This document shows positions 1-8,712 of a DNA stretch of 64,000 bases, piece after piece; the stretch's first letter is position 1, and every line of letters starts with the position of its first letter. Location of the stretch: positions 2,170,001 to 2,234,000 of the forward strand of contig NZ_CP129238.1 in assembly GCF_030413595.1 (NCBI RefSeq), given 5' to 3'. This DNA comes from Planococcus liqunii. GTDB taxonomy: Bacteria > Bacillota > Bacilli > Bacillales_A > Planococcaceae. Below the pieces are notes generated by a model, which made no database searches, had not been told where the DNA came from, and saw only the letters and a list, made by a program, of their open reading frames with translations. Made by a program: the position numbers and the translations under genes.

Positions 1-80
1 CGATTGAACTTATCATAATAATTCCCCCTTTCTTTATTAACTGCAAGTTTATAGTGATTCAACCTTGTTTCTTTTTTCAT
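1..80 (-). CDS. Possible start of a further small gene, cut by the window edge
   Basis: An open frame begins at an ATG at 80, three bases after the stop of the next gene upstream, and runs off the left edge (reading M-K-K-E-T-R-L-N-H-Y and on). A competing start is the ATG at 18, which has a better ribosome site (aaaggggg a few bases upstream) in a different frame. Either way a minus-strand gene starts here as the third member of the small operon with the two genes to its right. The product is not recognised. Confidence 0.3.
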   Translation of the reverse strand, partial: MKKETRLNHYKLAVNKERGNYYDKFN

Positions 81-83
81 TGC

Positions 84-404
84 CTAAAGACCTGAAAAAT
101 CAGTTTCCTCGCTCGGCCAAACGTAAAAAATAGAAGAAATCCCATCATTTACAGCTTGATCAAAACATTCCAGTGATTCCTGAAGTTCAGGATCCTTTAA
201 GTACCGCTCCCGGTTCACAATGAACTGATCTTCCACTTTTTGCACTTTCCATCCTTCGCTCTGAATGTAATCATTCGCTTCTGTCAAAGCGGATTCCATA
301 CTCGCAGAATTTACCCAGCAGTTTATAAAGGCGCCTGCAATCTCTTTTTCTTCTTTATTCTCGGGAAGCGGAACTGCTTCCAGCATCAAGTAATAAATTG
401 CCAC
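84..404 (-). CDS. Conserved-looking small cytoplasmic protein, function unknown
   Basis: 106-residue soluble protein with an acidic C-terminal half and no signal peptide or membrane segment. The GTG at 404 is preferred because a strong AGGAGG lies nine bases before it; an ATG at 428 in the same frame overlaps the stop of the upstream lipoprotein gene (ATGA) but has only a weak site. Core motifs include I-N-C-W-V and F-I-V-N-R-E-R-Y near residue 60. It sits directly behind the lipoprotein gene and probably shares its transcript. I do not recognise a characterised family. Confidence 0.6.
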   Translation of the reverse strand: MAIYYLMLEAVPLPENKEEKEIAGAFINCWVNSASMESALTEANDYIQSEGWKVQKVEDQFIVNRERYLKDPELQESLECFDQAVNDGISSIFYVWPSEETDFSGL

Positions 405-424
405 CTTTTTTCTCCTCCTTTCTT

Positions 425-715
425 TCATCGCTCCACAATCACCTCCATTGGCAGGGTGTATGAGAAATCGGATGGTGTATCGACAGGGACAACAATCACC
501 TGGTCGCCTACTTCCAACTCTTCAAAGGAACTTACGTCTCCGCTGAAAGTCATTAGATCGATCAATTGCATTTCTTCTACCACTACTTCAGAATTTCCGG
601 ATGACAGCTCCAACATAAAACTTGAATCTTTCTTTTCTACTACGGTTCCTTCGTAGTTTCCGCAGGCTGCTAAAAGAAAGAGTAAAAAGATCAGAACGCT
701 GAGCAGTCTTTTCAC
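425..715 (-). CDS. Small lipoprotein, OB-fold-like (DUF3221-like)
   Basis: 96 residues. The N-terminus is a lipoprotein signal: basic MKR, hydrophobic stretch, then the lipobox L-L-A-A-C-G with the lipidated Cys near residue 18. The remainder is a short beta-rich domain opening G-T-V-V-E-K-K and ending in V-G-D-Q-V-I-V-V, the pattern of small DUF3221/OB-type lipoproteins of Bacilli. It starts at GTG 715 with GGAAGG eight bases upstream. It is first in a short operon with the unknown 106-residue protein. Role unknown; anchored on the outer face of the membrane. Confidence 0.6.
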   Translation of the reverse strand: MKRLLSVLIFLLFLLAACGNYEGTVVEKKDSSFMLELSSGNSEVVVEEMQLIDLMTFSGDVSSFEELEVGDQVIVVPVDTPSDFSYTLPMEVIVER

Positions 716-901
716 TTTTCAAACCTTCCATCCATAAAGTTTATCCCATCGCACGATTCTAGTACTCATAAGGTAATTGCATTACAAATTCCCTTTAAAA
801 GTGTAAAATAGCTTTTTCGACAATATCGGCGTCTTGTGCATTTGGCTAAAATAGCACCGCCTTCAACATTTTTTATTTCAAGTATTGGAAGTGAGTGAAC
901 T

Positions 902-1606
902 GTGGAAAATTTAAAGCAACAAAGTGAAAAAATGCACATCAAGAAAAATGAAACACTTTATATCAGCACTGTTTTGACGATCATCGCATCGTTTCTAATG
1001 GGATTTTTAGACGCTTATACATTCTTGCAGCAAGATGAAGTCTTTGCGAGTGCACAGACCGGCAATCTCGTCAGCTTAAGTTCAAAGCTCTTTTCAGGGG
1101 AATGGAAAGAAACCATGAGCCATGTTTGGGCATTTGGAGGATTTCTGATTGGTGCATTTGCCGGTGAAGCAGTCATGGACCGTTATCAAGATAAAGGCGT
1201 GAAAAGATACCGTTATTATTTATTGATCCAAACGGTTTTGCTGCTCGTACTTGCACTATTTCAGGATCAGTTTACCGGGGCACTTATGATCTTTTTACTT
1301 GGTACGCTTGCGGGATATGAACTGACCATCTTCCGTAAATTCCGGGGCACAGTGGTCAATAATGGAATCATGACTGGCAATACAAAAAACCTGATGAGCC
1401 ATTTATATCAACTTGTTTTCAAAAATGATTCGAAAGCAAAAGACCATTTGGCCAATTTGGCAGCGACCGTCCTGATTTTCATGTTGGGTGCAGGAGCAGG
1501 TACACTTACCATCCGGTATAATGCCAGTTATAATCTTTGGGCTGCTTTTGCCATTTCGTTTCTTGCATTTGCATGGGCAACGGTTCGTCCATTGCGTGAT
1601 TCATAA
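902..1606 (+). CDS. YoaK/DUF1275 family membrane protein
   Basis: 234 residues with about six hydrophobic segments (residues about 20-40, 72-88, 103-120, 124-140, 186-202, 209-228). The motifs A-Q-T-G-N-L-V in the first loop and N-N-G-I-M-T-G-N-T-K near residue 155 are typical of the DUF1275 (YoaK) family, whose transport role is not established. It starts at GTG 902 behind GGAAG; a later ATG at 932 is possible. It stands alone, with about 170 bp upstream and a 250-bp gap downstream. Confidence 0.75.
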   Translation: MENLKQQSEKMHIKKNETLYISTVLTIIASFLMGFLDAYTFLQQDEVFASAQTGNLVSLSSKLFSGEWKETMSHVWAFGGFLIGAFAGEAVMDRYQDKGVKRYRYYLLIQTVLLLVLALFQDQFTGALMIFLLGTLAGYELTIFRKFRGTVVNNGIMTGNTKNLMSHLYQLVFKNDSKAKDHLANLAATVLIFMLGAGAGTLTIRYNASYNLWAAFAISFLAFAWATVRPLRDS

Positions 1607-1812
1607 AAGGTAAAATTATATAATTTAGCAACTTGCTTATAAGCTTCACTCAAATTAACGTACCATATTTTTACATAAATTCCTATAACAATTTATCTTC
1701 TCTAATCTACTATGCTGAAATAGTGGATTTACAAAACTTATTCCGATTGCAATATTATAGCTAGACAGCTAAAATGAATTTCGGCTATCGCTTGGATCAA
1801 CAATTTTCCACA

Positions 1813-1850
1813 AAAAAACCTTTCTTTGCCGAAGCGAAGAAAGGTTTTTT
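1813..1850. terminator. Bidirectional hairpin terminator
   Basis: Perfect 14-bp arms (1813-1826 and 1837-1850) carry A-runs and T-runs on both sides, so the hairpin can end tatA transcripts on the minus strand and could also act on the plus strand. The stretch 1607-1812 between it and the DUF1275 gene holds nothing else I can support. Confidence 0.8.
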
Positions 1851-1856
1851 GCGTTC

Positions 1857-2063
1857 TTATTTTTTTATCATTTTTTCTTTTTCAGCGTCTTCGTCCACTT
1901 TGGAATCTTCTGTTGCATCGTCCATGAGGCCTTTTGTTGAGTTTTTAAATTCTCTCAAAGTTTGTCCTGCAGCACGACCCAACTCCGGTAATTTCGCTGG
2001 TCCAAAAAAGATTAATGCAATGATGAGGATTAAAATTAATCCTGGTACACCTATGTTTGGCAT
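1857..2063 (-). CDS. tatA: Twin-arginine translocase subunit TatA/TatE
   Basis: 68 residues with the canonical TatA plan: an N-terminal membrane helix (residues about 4-20), the hinge [14 protein letters not shown], an amphipathic helix with L-R-E-F-K, then a charged acidic tail. TatA oligomerises to pass folded RR-signal proteins across the membrane with TatC. No tatC is next to it, so this is a solitary copy. Start ATG 2063 is behind GGGAGG. A strong terminator lies directly downstream. Confidence 0.9.
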   Translation of the reverse strand: MPNIGVPGLILILIIALIFFGPAKLPELGRAAGQTLREFKNSTKGLMDDATEDSKVDEDAEKEKMIKK

Positions 2064-2257
2064 AGAGTTCGCCTCCCGTCAATTAGTAATACTATTCCTT
2101 TTCAGCCATTTCTGCAAGTCATTCGTAAATTGTATCGCAACTTACTTTTGAGCAGTGGCTCGTCATGAAAATAAGACCGGACCTCCATTAGAAAAACGTC
2201 AAAAGATTTGTTTTTTCCTCATGCGGCTGTTTTTAATTTGCTTTAAACAGGCGGCGT

Positions 2258-3124
2258 TTATTTTGGTTCCACGTGAACATGCGCTTCAATCACTCCGTGG
2301 CGTTTCATCAGGAGATCCTCCACTTCGTTCGAAATATCGTGCGCTGCCGCTATTCCTAATTTAGAATTGACCAATATAACCACATCCACTACAGGGTTAT
2401 TGCCATATTTTCGTGCCCGAATGTTTTTGACCCCTTTTACCCCGGCTACCGTATAAACTGCTTGCTCATATGTTTTTAGTTTTTCTTCGTCAAAGCCGTC
2501 TGTCAAATCATGGGAAGCTTCTCTAAAGATGTCCCACCCGGTTTTGCAAATTAGAAAACCAACGACTAATGCCGCTGCAGGATCCAGCCAAGGCAAGCCA
2601 AACTGAGAACCGAAGATGCCAATTGCTGCCCCAACGCTGACCCAAGCATCTGATCGATTGTCTTTCGCTGCAGCCATAAGCGACTGGCTCTGAATTCTTA
2701 ATGCCAATTTTTTGTTATATCTATATACCATGTAAATAACAACAGCACACAACAATCCAGTCCAAGCCGCAATGGGATCAGGTGCTTCCGGCTGCCGGAG
2801 AAAAGCAGAAACAGCAGCTCCATAAAGAACCTGGAGGCCAACTGCGATCATCACAAAAGCCGCCACCAAAGAAGCCACCGGTTCTGCTTTCCAATGTCCG
2901 TAATGATGATTTTCATCAGGCGGGCGCCGCGATATCTTCAAGCCAATTAGAACTGCTAAGGAAGCCACTATATCAGTGGTGTTATTAAATCCGTCCGCTT
3001 GCAATGCTTCCGAACCGGTCAAATGCCCGACCAGCAATTTAACTGCCGACAAAAAAAGATAAGCAACGATGCTGAGGTATGCTCCCCGTTCGCCGCGTTT
3101 TAAATCCTGGTATTTCCGTTCCAT
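2258..3124 (-). CDS. Cation diffusion facilitator, manganese-type (MneS/YeaB-like)
   Basis: 288 residues: six membrane helices (about 15-215) and a cytoplasmic C-terminal metal-binding domain (about 215-288, with A-H-V-H-V near the end). The transport-site residues look like N-x-x-x-D in helix 2 (within D-G-F-N-N-T-T-D) and D-x-x-x-D in helix 5 (D-N-R-S-D). In the family, that N-D-D-D pattern is associated with Mn(II) exporters rather than the H-D-H-D of zinc exporters. It also resembles Bacillus YeaB (MneS) along its length. Manganese efflux is therefore the likely role. It stands alone. Confidence 0.8.
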   Translation of the reverse strand: MERKYQDLKRGERGAYLSIVAYLFLSAVKLLVGHLTGSEALQADGFNNTTDIVASLAVLIGLKISRRPPDENHHYGHWKAEPVASLVAAFVMIAVGLQVLYGAAVSAFLRQPEAPDPIAAWTGLLCAVVIYMVYRYNKKLALRIQSQSLMAAAKDNRSDAWVSVGAAIGIFGSQFGLPWLDPAAALVVGFLICKTGWDIFREASHDLTDGFDEEKLKTYEQAVYTVAGVKGVKNIRARKYGNNPVVDVVILVNSKLGIAAAHDISNEVEDLLMKRHGVIEAHVHVEPK

Positions 3125-3332
3125 GCTGTTCCCTCCAAAAGACGTCCTCGAACAGCATAACAGAGGGATATTGAGTGGGTCTACAGCAATCTTCTTTCCT
3201 CAATCAACCAAAATAGCTCTACTAAAATAATGTTTCTCTTAGGAAACAGACGGAAAAATCCAACTTTCGTTTTTTATAAAAGGATGCGTATTGAAAACTA
3301 CTTGCTTCTTAAAGATAAATCCGGAAGATTGT

Positions 3333-3911
3333 CTATTCTTTACCGGCTTCAATTTGCTTGATCGCTTTAGCAGGCACACCCCCTGCAATGGTGTTCGACG
3401 GAACATTCCGTGTAACGACTGCACCAGCCGCAATAACAGCTCCGTCTCCGATGTTGATACCTGGAACCACTGTGACGTTTGCGCCGATCCAGACATCTTT
3501 GCCGATGGTAATAGGAGCAGGGTGCATCGTGCTGCGCTTTCGAGGGTCCATGTCATGATTCAACGTCGCTAACACGGCGTTATGCCCGATAAGCGATCCA
3601 TCGCCTATCGTAATGCCTCCCTGATCCTGAAAGCGGCAGCCTGAATTGATAAAGACATTCTTGCCGATACGGATGTTTTTGCCGCAGTCCGTGTAAAAAG
3701 GCGGGAACAAGGCAAAAGTAGGATCTAGCGGTTTGCCGGTCAACCGGGAAAATAATTCCTGGACTTCTTCAGGCGTATGGTATTTCCCATTCAATTCCAC
3801 CGTTATTTTCAAGGCTTCCTGCGCCAGATTATGCATCATTTGGTGCATCTCCGAACCGCCCTCAATTGCTTTCCCACTGTTTAGATGTGCTAAAAAGTCG
3901 TTGGTATCCAT
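3333..3911 (-). CDS. Sugar O-acetyltransferase (maltose acetyltransferase/NodL type)
   Basis: 192 residues. An N-terminal helical Mac domain (about 1-55) is followed by a left-handed beta-helix of hexapeptide repeats (about 70-185: [18 protein letters not shown]). The active-site element N-H-D-M-D-P-R-K-R holds the expected catalytic His. It moves acetyl from acetyl-CoA to a sugar hydroxyl in the cytosol; the sugar is unknown. Start ATG 3911 has AAGGAGG at the right distance; an in-frame extension to 3965 has none. Confidence 0.85.
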   Translation of the reverse strand: MDTNDFLAHLNSGKAIEGGSEMHQMMHNLAQEALKITVELNGKYHTPEEVQELFSRLTGKPLDPTFALFPPFYTDCGKNIRIGKNVFINSGCRFQDQGGITIGDGSLIGHNAVLATLNHDMDPRKRSTMHPAPITIGKDVWIGANVTVVPGINIGDGAVIAAGAVVTRNVPSNTIAGGVPAKAIKQIEAGKE

Positions 3912-4089
3912 AGGAATCCTCCTTGTTTTATTAATCAAAAAAACCAAATAGAAAACTCCCGTCATTAGGTTATGAAGAGGAATTCTATTTGGCCGTTGCA
4001 GTGAATGGAATGTATTGTTGCCAATCGGTTATTGAAGATTAAGCATTCATAGCAAAGCTCAGCTTATTTCAACGCCAGGAATGGCTGGT

Positions 4090-5130
4090 TTACATCGTGC
4101 TGATATCGATGACAAAGCGGTATTTTACATCTGAAGCCAATACACGTTCATAAGCTTCGTCAATCCGGTCCGCCGATATCACTTCAATTTTCGGAGCAAT
4201 ATTATGTTTTGCACAGAAATCCAGCATTTCCTGCGTCTCACGGATGCCGCCAATCATGGAACCTGCGAATGAACGGCGATGGCCAATTAGGGAAAACACA
4301 TTTACTGCGAGCGGTTCTGCAGGCGCACCGACGTTTACTAATGTACCGTCCAGCGTCAACAAAGAGAAATACGCATCCATGTCGATCTTGGCGCTTACCG
4401 TATTGATGATCAAGTCGAACGTGCCGGCAAGTTTCGAGAAAGTTTCAGAATCGCTCGTGGCATAATAGTCTTTCGCGCCAAACTGCATGCCGTCTTCTTT
4501 TTTGCTCAAGGTCTGCGACAAAACTGTCACATCTGCCCCCATTGCACTTGCGATTTTGACAGCCATATGGCCGAGTCCTCCCATACCGACGATCGCCACT
4601 TTTTTGCCTGGCCCGGCTCCCCAATGGTTCAACGGTGAATACGTCGTGATGCCAGCACAAAGCAAAGGTGCAGCCGCGTCCAATTCAATGTTGTCAGGAA
4701 TCCGGACAACGAAATCTTCCGTGACCACGATATGCGTCGCATAACCGCCCTGGGTTGGTTCGCCGTATTTATCCACGCCCGCATACGTCGGGACGTTGCC
4801 TTTTAGGCAGTACTGTTCTTCACCTTTTTGGCAGTTCTTGCATTCGCCGCATGAGTCCACCATGCAGCCAACCCCTACCCGGTCGCCGACTTTGTACGTA
4901 GAAACATTCGATCCAACTTCCGTAACAATCCCGGCAATCTCGTGTCCCGGAACCAATGGATAATTCACAGGCCCCCATTCGCCGTGAGCCGTATGGATAT
5001 CGGAATGGCAGATCCCTGAAAATTTGATTTCAATCAGAACATCATTGATATCCAAGTCGCGGCGCTGAATTTCTGTTTCATAAAAAGATTTGTCCGGCCC
5101 ATCGACCGCTCTTGCTTTAGCTGTAACCAT
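4090..5130 (-). CDS. adhA: Zinc-dependent NADP-type alcohol/aldehyde dehydrogenase AdhA
   Basis: 346 residues of the cinnamyl-alcohol-dehydrogenase branch of medium-chain dehydrogenases. Catalytic zinc ligands are visible in S-G-I-C-H-S-D and G-H-E-I-A-G. The structural zinc is bound by D-S-C-G-E-C-K-N-C and a later Cys, and the nucleotide fold by G-M-G-G-L-G-H-M. It is closely similar to B. subtilis AdhA, which works in the response to formaldehyde and methylglyoxal. Start ATG 5130 is behind GGAGG. It is divergent from a MerR gene, with a MerR-type promoter between them, so induction by reactive aldehydes is likely. Confidence 0.9.
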   Translation of the reverse strand: MVTAKARAVDGPDKSFYETEIQRRDLDINDVLIEIKFSGICHSDIHTAHGEWGPVNYPLVPGHEIAGIVTEVGSNVSTYKVGDRVGVGCMVDSCGECKNCQKGEEQYCLKGNVPTYAGVDKYGEPTQGGYATHIVVTEDFVVRIPDNIELDAAAPLLCAGITTYSPLNHWGAGPGKKVAIVGMGGLGHMAVKIASAMGADVTVLSQTLSKKEDGMQFGAKDYYATSDSETFSKLAGTFDLIINTVSAKIDMDAYFSLLTLDGTLVNVGAPAEPLAVNVFSLIGHRRSFAGSMIGGIRETQEMLDFCAKHNIAPKIEVISADRIDEAYERVLASDVKYRFVIDISTM

Positions 5131-5238
5131 ATCGAAAACCTCCAGTTTTTTTAAGAACGCTGTTGCAGGCATCCACGAGGAATTAATTGCAGATTCACTC
5201 CTAACGCTTTCTACCCTGCTCCGTCCTCTTGAAAACCC

Positions 5239-5269
5239 ATGATAAACCTTAGAGTTAACTCTAGGTCAA
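5239..5269 (-). promoter_or_regulatory. MerR-type adhA promoter with palindromic operator
   Basis: On the minus strand, TTGACC (5269-5264) and TATCAT (5244-5239) are separated by 19 bp. That over-long spacer is the hallmark of promoters activated by MerR regulators through DNA untwisting. The spacer contains the perfect 14-bp palindrome TAGAGTTAACTCTA (5250-5263). It faces adhA, and the adhR start lies on the other side. Confidence 0.85.
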
Positions 5270-5386
5270 GCGATAAACTGCGCGAACCTCACACCGCATT
5301 GATTTTGACTTCCGGCGCCATACGTGATAAAGTCTTTCCAAATTCCAGCTTTCATTCAAGGTGGAAGTTGAATGGAGGAACGAACG

Positions 5387-5809
5387 ATGAAAACATATTC
5401 GATAGGTGAAGTTGCGAAAGAGTTGAATTTAACGGTCTACACGATCCGTTACTACGATAAGGAAGGGCTAATCCCGTTTGTTGAGCGTTCAGAAAGCGGC
5501 ATCCGTCTGTTTAAAGAAAGTGATATTGCCGCATTGAATGTCATAGAATGCCTGAAAGCAAGCGGCATGCCGATAAAGGAAATCAAAAATTTCATCGACT
5601 GGTGTTCGGAGGGGGATGCTACGCTGCAGCAGCGCTATGACATGTTCATGGAGCGAAAAGCGACGGTAGAAGCCCAGATGGCCGAACTAAGAAAGACGAT
5701 GGAAGTCATTGAACACAAATGTATGTACTACCAAACGGCGTTGGAAGCCGGCACTGAAGACATCCATAAGCAGAAAAATATCGCTGCTTCCATCCCTGCC
5801 AGCCGGTAA
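5387..5809 (+). CDS. adhR: MerR-family regulator AdhR-like
   Basis: 140 residues. N-terminal winged HTH (S-I-G-E-V-A-K-E-L with T-I-R-Y-Y-D), then a dimerisation helix (about 80-125). Cys55 in V-I-E-C-L-K matches the position of the single reactive Cys of B. subtilis AdhR, which senses electrophilic aldehydes. A second Cys lies in D-W-C-S-E-G. ATG 5387 is chosen because GGAGG sits eight bases before it; an in-frame ATG at 5372 is possible. It is divergent from adhA and should bind the palindrome at 5250-5263. Confidence 0.85.
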   Translation: MKTYSIGEVAKELNLTVYTIRYYDKEGLIPFVERSESGIRLFKESDIAALNVIECLKASGMPIKEIKNFIDWCSEGDATLQQRYDMFMERKATVEAQMAELRKTMEVIEHKCMYYQTALEAGTEDIHKQKNIAASIPASR

Positions 5810-5941
5810 TCAAAAGGAAAACGGCTATCTATTATTCTTTTGGCCATATAGCCACAAGTTTCTTATTTGATGCAGTGTGAGTTACAAATATCTATTATTT
5901 ATCAATGCCCAACTGGTTGATCCGTCTAATTTTATTCGCAA

Positions 5942-5973
5942 AAATGAGCCTTTCCACTCGGGAAGGCTCATTT
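5942..5973. terminator. Terminator after adhR
   Basis: Arms 5942-5955 and 5960-5973 pair over 13 of 14 bases around a four-base loop. A-runs and T-runs flank both sides, so it can work in both directions. Confidence 0.7.
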
Positions 5974-6031
5974 CTATATCTATGTAGGGTCTATCCTTCA
6001 AAGCTTGGCATCAACTAATGCCTCTGCCTCT

Positions 6032-6304
6032 TCACCGCAACAATTCAACATTTCCCATTGGATTTTCTAGCGTCCGGAGCAACAACCCGATCACTACTGG
6101 AAAAAGTGCCAGGTAGTCCTGAAGTGGAAAAAGATTAAAGCAGGTCTGCGGCCATTCCGTTAACTGTTGCTGCAAGTGCATACCATAATACAGCACTAGC
6201 CCAATGGCGATCGTCCAAATAAGCATCATGCCAGTTATAGGGTAAGAAGATAAAACTATTTCATTTATTTGGAAATAAAATGAGAAAACCACTTTTTGTC
6301 TCAA
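6032..6304 (-). CDS. Doubtful small membrane protein or gene remnant
   Basis: A 90-codon open frame with two hydrophobic stretches (M-M-L-I-W-T-I-A-I-G-L-V-L-Y-Y and L-A-L-F-P-V-V-I-G-L-L-L). The composition looks like a real membrane protein, but the only starts are a TTG at 6304 and an internal ATG pair near 6230, neither with a ribosome site. It may be the C-terminal remnant of a lost permease. No family recognised. Confidence 0.3.
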   Translation of the reverse strand: MRQKVVFSFYFQINEIVLSSYPITGMMLIWTIAIGLVLYYGMHLQQQLTEWPQTCFNLFPLQDYLALFPVVIGLLLRTLENPMGNVELLR

Positions 6305-6477
6305 CGAACGGATATTAAAAATAGGAGTTATTTCGAAGTATAAACCTTATCTATTTGCGCCTTAGTGAGGCTGGTATTTATGGGAATTTATGGTATTATT
6401 CAGATAATTAAATAACACAAGCTTTGCGAACGGTTTTTAATTGATTTATTACTCAATTTGCGGAAAGGAGCGGATGG

Positions 6478-6654
6478 ATGATGTGGATTTTTTTCATTCC
6501 GATAACATTTCTTTTGTCTTTTGGACTATTGATTGAATGGAAGCGAAAAAGAAGAAATGATGATGCCTATAAAACAAGCAACCCCCACACCAGACCTGGA
6601 GAAAGCACTAATTACAAAATGGGGGACAACAACTACACCAGCGGAGGTGAGTAA
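6478..6654 (+). CDS. Small single-pass membrane protein
   Basis: 58 residues, two adjacent ATG starts (6478 and 6481) behind AAAGGAG. One membrane helix (about 3-20: I-F-F-I-P-I-T-F-L-L-S-F-G-L-L-I) is followed by the basic stop-transfer K-R-K-R-R and a polar Asn-rich tail ending Y-T-S-G-G-E. Codon use and the ribosome site look genuine. Small proteins of this plan are common in Bacillales, with no known function. Confidence 0.6.
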   Translation: MMWIFFIPITFLLSFGLLIEWKRKRRNDDAYKTSNPHTRPGESTNYKMGDNNYTSGGE

Positions 6655-6763
6655 GAATTAACTAGTGTGCACTTTGGCGACTCAAGAGAAATGCTTCTAA
6701 TTAACACTTCTTTTTCAAGCTGGAATGCTGTCCATTTCATTGCATTGTTAAAAGTATGTTTAA

Positions 6764-6821
6764 AAAGAACTGGACTGAGCGGCAATCACTTTTAAAGTGC
6801 TGCCGCTCAGTCCAGTTCTTT
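6764..6821. terminator. Long bidirectional terminator
   Basis: 21-bp perfect arms (6764-6784 and 6801-6821) with an inner ACTTT/AAAGT stem. It lies between the small membrane gene (+) and the end of the kinase gene (-) and probably serves both. Confidence 0.85.
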
Positions 6822-6828
6822 CATTAAA

Positions 6829-7923
6829 TCATTTAAGTTCTTCCACTACTAAATCCTCTAGCTGTCTAACTTGCCGGGATGCCAGCATCTTCAACTCTTC
6901 TGACAGGAACAAGAGCCTTTTCATTATTTCTTCTTTATTGCCATAACGAATCATCGTTTCTTCTGTTAAGTTCTCCGCTAACAGCTGGCGATGGATGTTT
7001 GCAATTTCAAGCAGTTGCAGCAATTGTTCTCCTTTGACTTCTGCAGCAACCTTTTGATCCCCTGCACTGTATCCTTCCATAAATCCTTTTGCCATCATTT
7101 TTAACTGCCGGTCACAAGCGGCAAACCGGTGCTTTTTATAACGCTCCGTTTGCGCCAAAGCGATAAAGTAAGTTTCATAGAGATTCATGAAATTTCCGGC
7201 CATCCCTCTCGGGTAATAGATGCTTGGGTAAGGATCTATTAAACACACACGATTGCCGTTCATCAAAATATTTTCAGGAGATGTATCCTGATTTACCAAA
7301 AGCGGCTTTGAAAATGATTTTTTTCTTAGGTCAACAGCCAGTTGAATCGTTTGAAAGAGAACTTTGTCTTCGAATTCCGAATAAGCTGCGCATAGGGCTT
7401 GATAATCTGCTAAATGCTCTGCACTTTCTTCATCAAGAAACTTCCTTGCGTCTCCGCTTATGCTGCCTCGCAATCCCTTTTCTTCTGACCAGGTTAAATA
7501 GCCGAAACCGTCCAAACCGTGCGGAACTTCTTCTGTCTTCCGATGAATCTCTCCTATTTCTTTCCCTATCTGAAAAGCGGTTGCTTCTGTCGTACTATGT
7601 AAATCAATTTGTTCCCCACCATAAGTTTCCAGCGTATATGCCAGTTCCGCTGAAACATGGAATTTGAAGAATTCAGGAGCTGCTCCTCCCACTGCTTTAT
7701 TGACGGATCGATAGTACAGTTCCGTTCCTCCGTACTCAGCTTTTAATGCTTCTTCGTTGAAAGGAACCGGTTTGCCATAAGCTATATCTTTTGGAATCCG
7801 AAGGACCAATTTATTACTGCCTTTCTTTACTTTCCAGGCATAGTGCCAGGCCCCTTCACCAAGAAATTCAATTACTTCAACATCCGCATGCATTGTTGCG
7901 GCTTTTAATTTTGACTTTTCCAT
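6829..7923 (-). CDS. APH-like phosphotransferase (kinase-fold) of unknown substrate
   Basis: 364 residues with the aminoglycoside/choline kinase fold. A glycine-rich start (F-L-G-E-G-A-W-H-Y) leads to V-L-R-I-P-K with the probable ATP-binding Lys. The catalytic loop is N-Q-D-T-S-P-E-N-I-L (Asp base, Asn metal ligand; the usual His is Asn here). The metal-binding Asp is in C-L-I-D-P-Y-P. It probably phosphorylates a small cytosolic molecule. Resistance to a drug is possible, but nothing shows it. Start ATG 7923 is behind GAAGGTG. An ECF-sigma-like promoter lies about 100 bp upstream. Confidence 0.7.
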   Translation of the reverse strand: MEKSKLKAATMHADVEVIEFLGEGAWHYAWKVKKGSNKLVLRIPKDIAYGKPVPFNEEALKAEYGGTELYYRSVNKAVGGAAPEFFKFHVSAELAYTLETYGGEQIDLHSTTEATAFQIGKEIGEIHRKTEEVPHGLDGFGYLTWSEEKGLRGSISGDARKFLDEESAEHLADYQALCAAYSEFEDKVLFQTIQLAVDLRKKSFSKPLLVNQDTSPENILMNGNRVCLIDPYPSIYYPRGMAGNFMNLYETYFIALAQTERYKKHRFAACDRQLKMMAKGFMEGYSAGDQKVAAEVKGEQLLQLLEIANIHRQLLAENLTEETMIRYGNKEEIMKRLLFLSEELKMLASRQVRQLEDLVVEELK

Positions 7924-8020
7924 CCGTGCACCTTCAATCCGCTTAAAATTTTTTCTTCAAAGCAGTTAATCCCCCATTTGCTTTTTCGAATCAGTAAAAT
8001 CAGTTCTCGCGTTCTTAACT

Positions 8021-8046
8021 TACGCACTAATTTCTATAAAGTTTCA
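8021..8046 (-). promoter_or_regulatory. ECF-sigma-type promoter for the APH-like gene
   Basis: The minus strand carries TGAAAC (8046-8041), a 16-bp spacer, then CGTAAG beginning with CGTA (8024-8021). This matches the TGAAAC-N16-CGTA layout of Bacillus envelope-stress (SigW-like) promoters. It points at the kinase start at 7923. Confidence 0.6.
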
Positions 8047-8275
8047 CTTTTCTTTTTTCTTTAAAATAGACAGCTTTGCAAATTTCTCGGCTGGGCTTTT
8101 AGCCGCCACTTTTCACGACTGATGTTGGTGTAAGTTGCAATGGTTTTTCTAGCTTCATCTGGGTATTTTAATGCTTGTAAAATTTCGTTGAATGCGAAAA
8201 GATAATAGGACATGTGTCCTTTTAATCTCCTTTTATTCCCTGTACATTAAAAATACAGAAAGGTGTGGGAATTTT

Positions 8276-8701
8276 ATGAAAGGGATATTTTTTGCGCTGG
8301 CTGGCGGCTTTTTTCTGACTTTGCAGAGCGTGGCGAATGCAGAGATCAGCAGCCATATCGGCACTTGGCAAGCGGCGGCCATGACTCAGTTGACGGGATT
8401 TTTGTTCGCCCTTCTTATTGTCGTCCTGCTCAGAGACCGGACTTACCGGCAACTTAACCAGGTATCGCCTCTTTATGGATCTGGCGGCATGTTGGCAGCC
8501 ATTGTACTGTTCTGCAATATGACGGCTGTCCATATTATGGGCGTTACGCTGACAATCGGCGTGTTTTTGATTGCCCAGCTCGTCATGGCTCTTGCCATCG
8601 ACGGCAAAGGCTGGTTTGATATGTCCAAAAAGAAAATTAGCTGGACACAAGTCATTGGCGTCTTGTTGATGATTACAGGTGTTATTGTCTTGAAATGGTG
8701 A
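8276..8701 (+). CDS. YdcZ (DUF606) family DMT-like transporter, first copy
   Basis: 141 residues, about four membrane helices: half the size of a ten-helix EamA transporter, as usual for YdcZ proteins, which are thought to pair. It opens F-F-A-L-A-G-G-F-F-L-T-L-Q-S-V-A-N-A and contains a second repeat-like I-T-G-V-I-V-L at the end. ATG 8276 follows an AAAGGTG site. The next gene (Crp type) starts eleven bases after the stop, and a second YdcZ copy follows, making one operon. Substrate unknown. Confidence 0.75.
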   Translation: MKGIFFALAGGFFLTLQSVANAEISSHIGTWQAAAMTQLTGFLFALLIVVLLRDRTYRQLNQVSPLYGSGGMLAAIVLFCNMTAVHIMGVTLTIGVFLIAQLVMALAIDGKGWFDMSKKKISWTQVIGVLLMITGVIVLKW

Positions 8702-8712
8702 GGAGGAAAACA

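Noticed and set aside
240..656. 138-codon plus-strand frame over the lipoprotein pair
   Set aside because: Antisense to two genes with good ribosome sites and a clear lipobox.
3239..3556. 105-codon minus-strand frame overlapping the acetyltransferase end
   Set aside because: Out of frame with an intact hexapeptide-repeat enzyme; no start signal.
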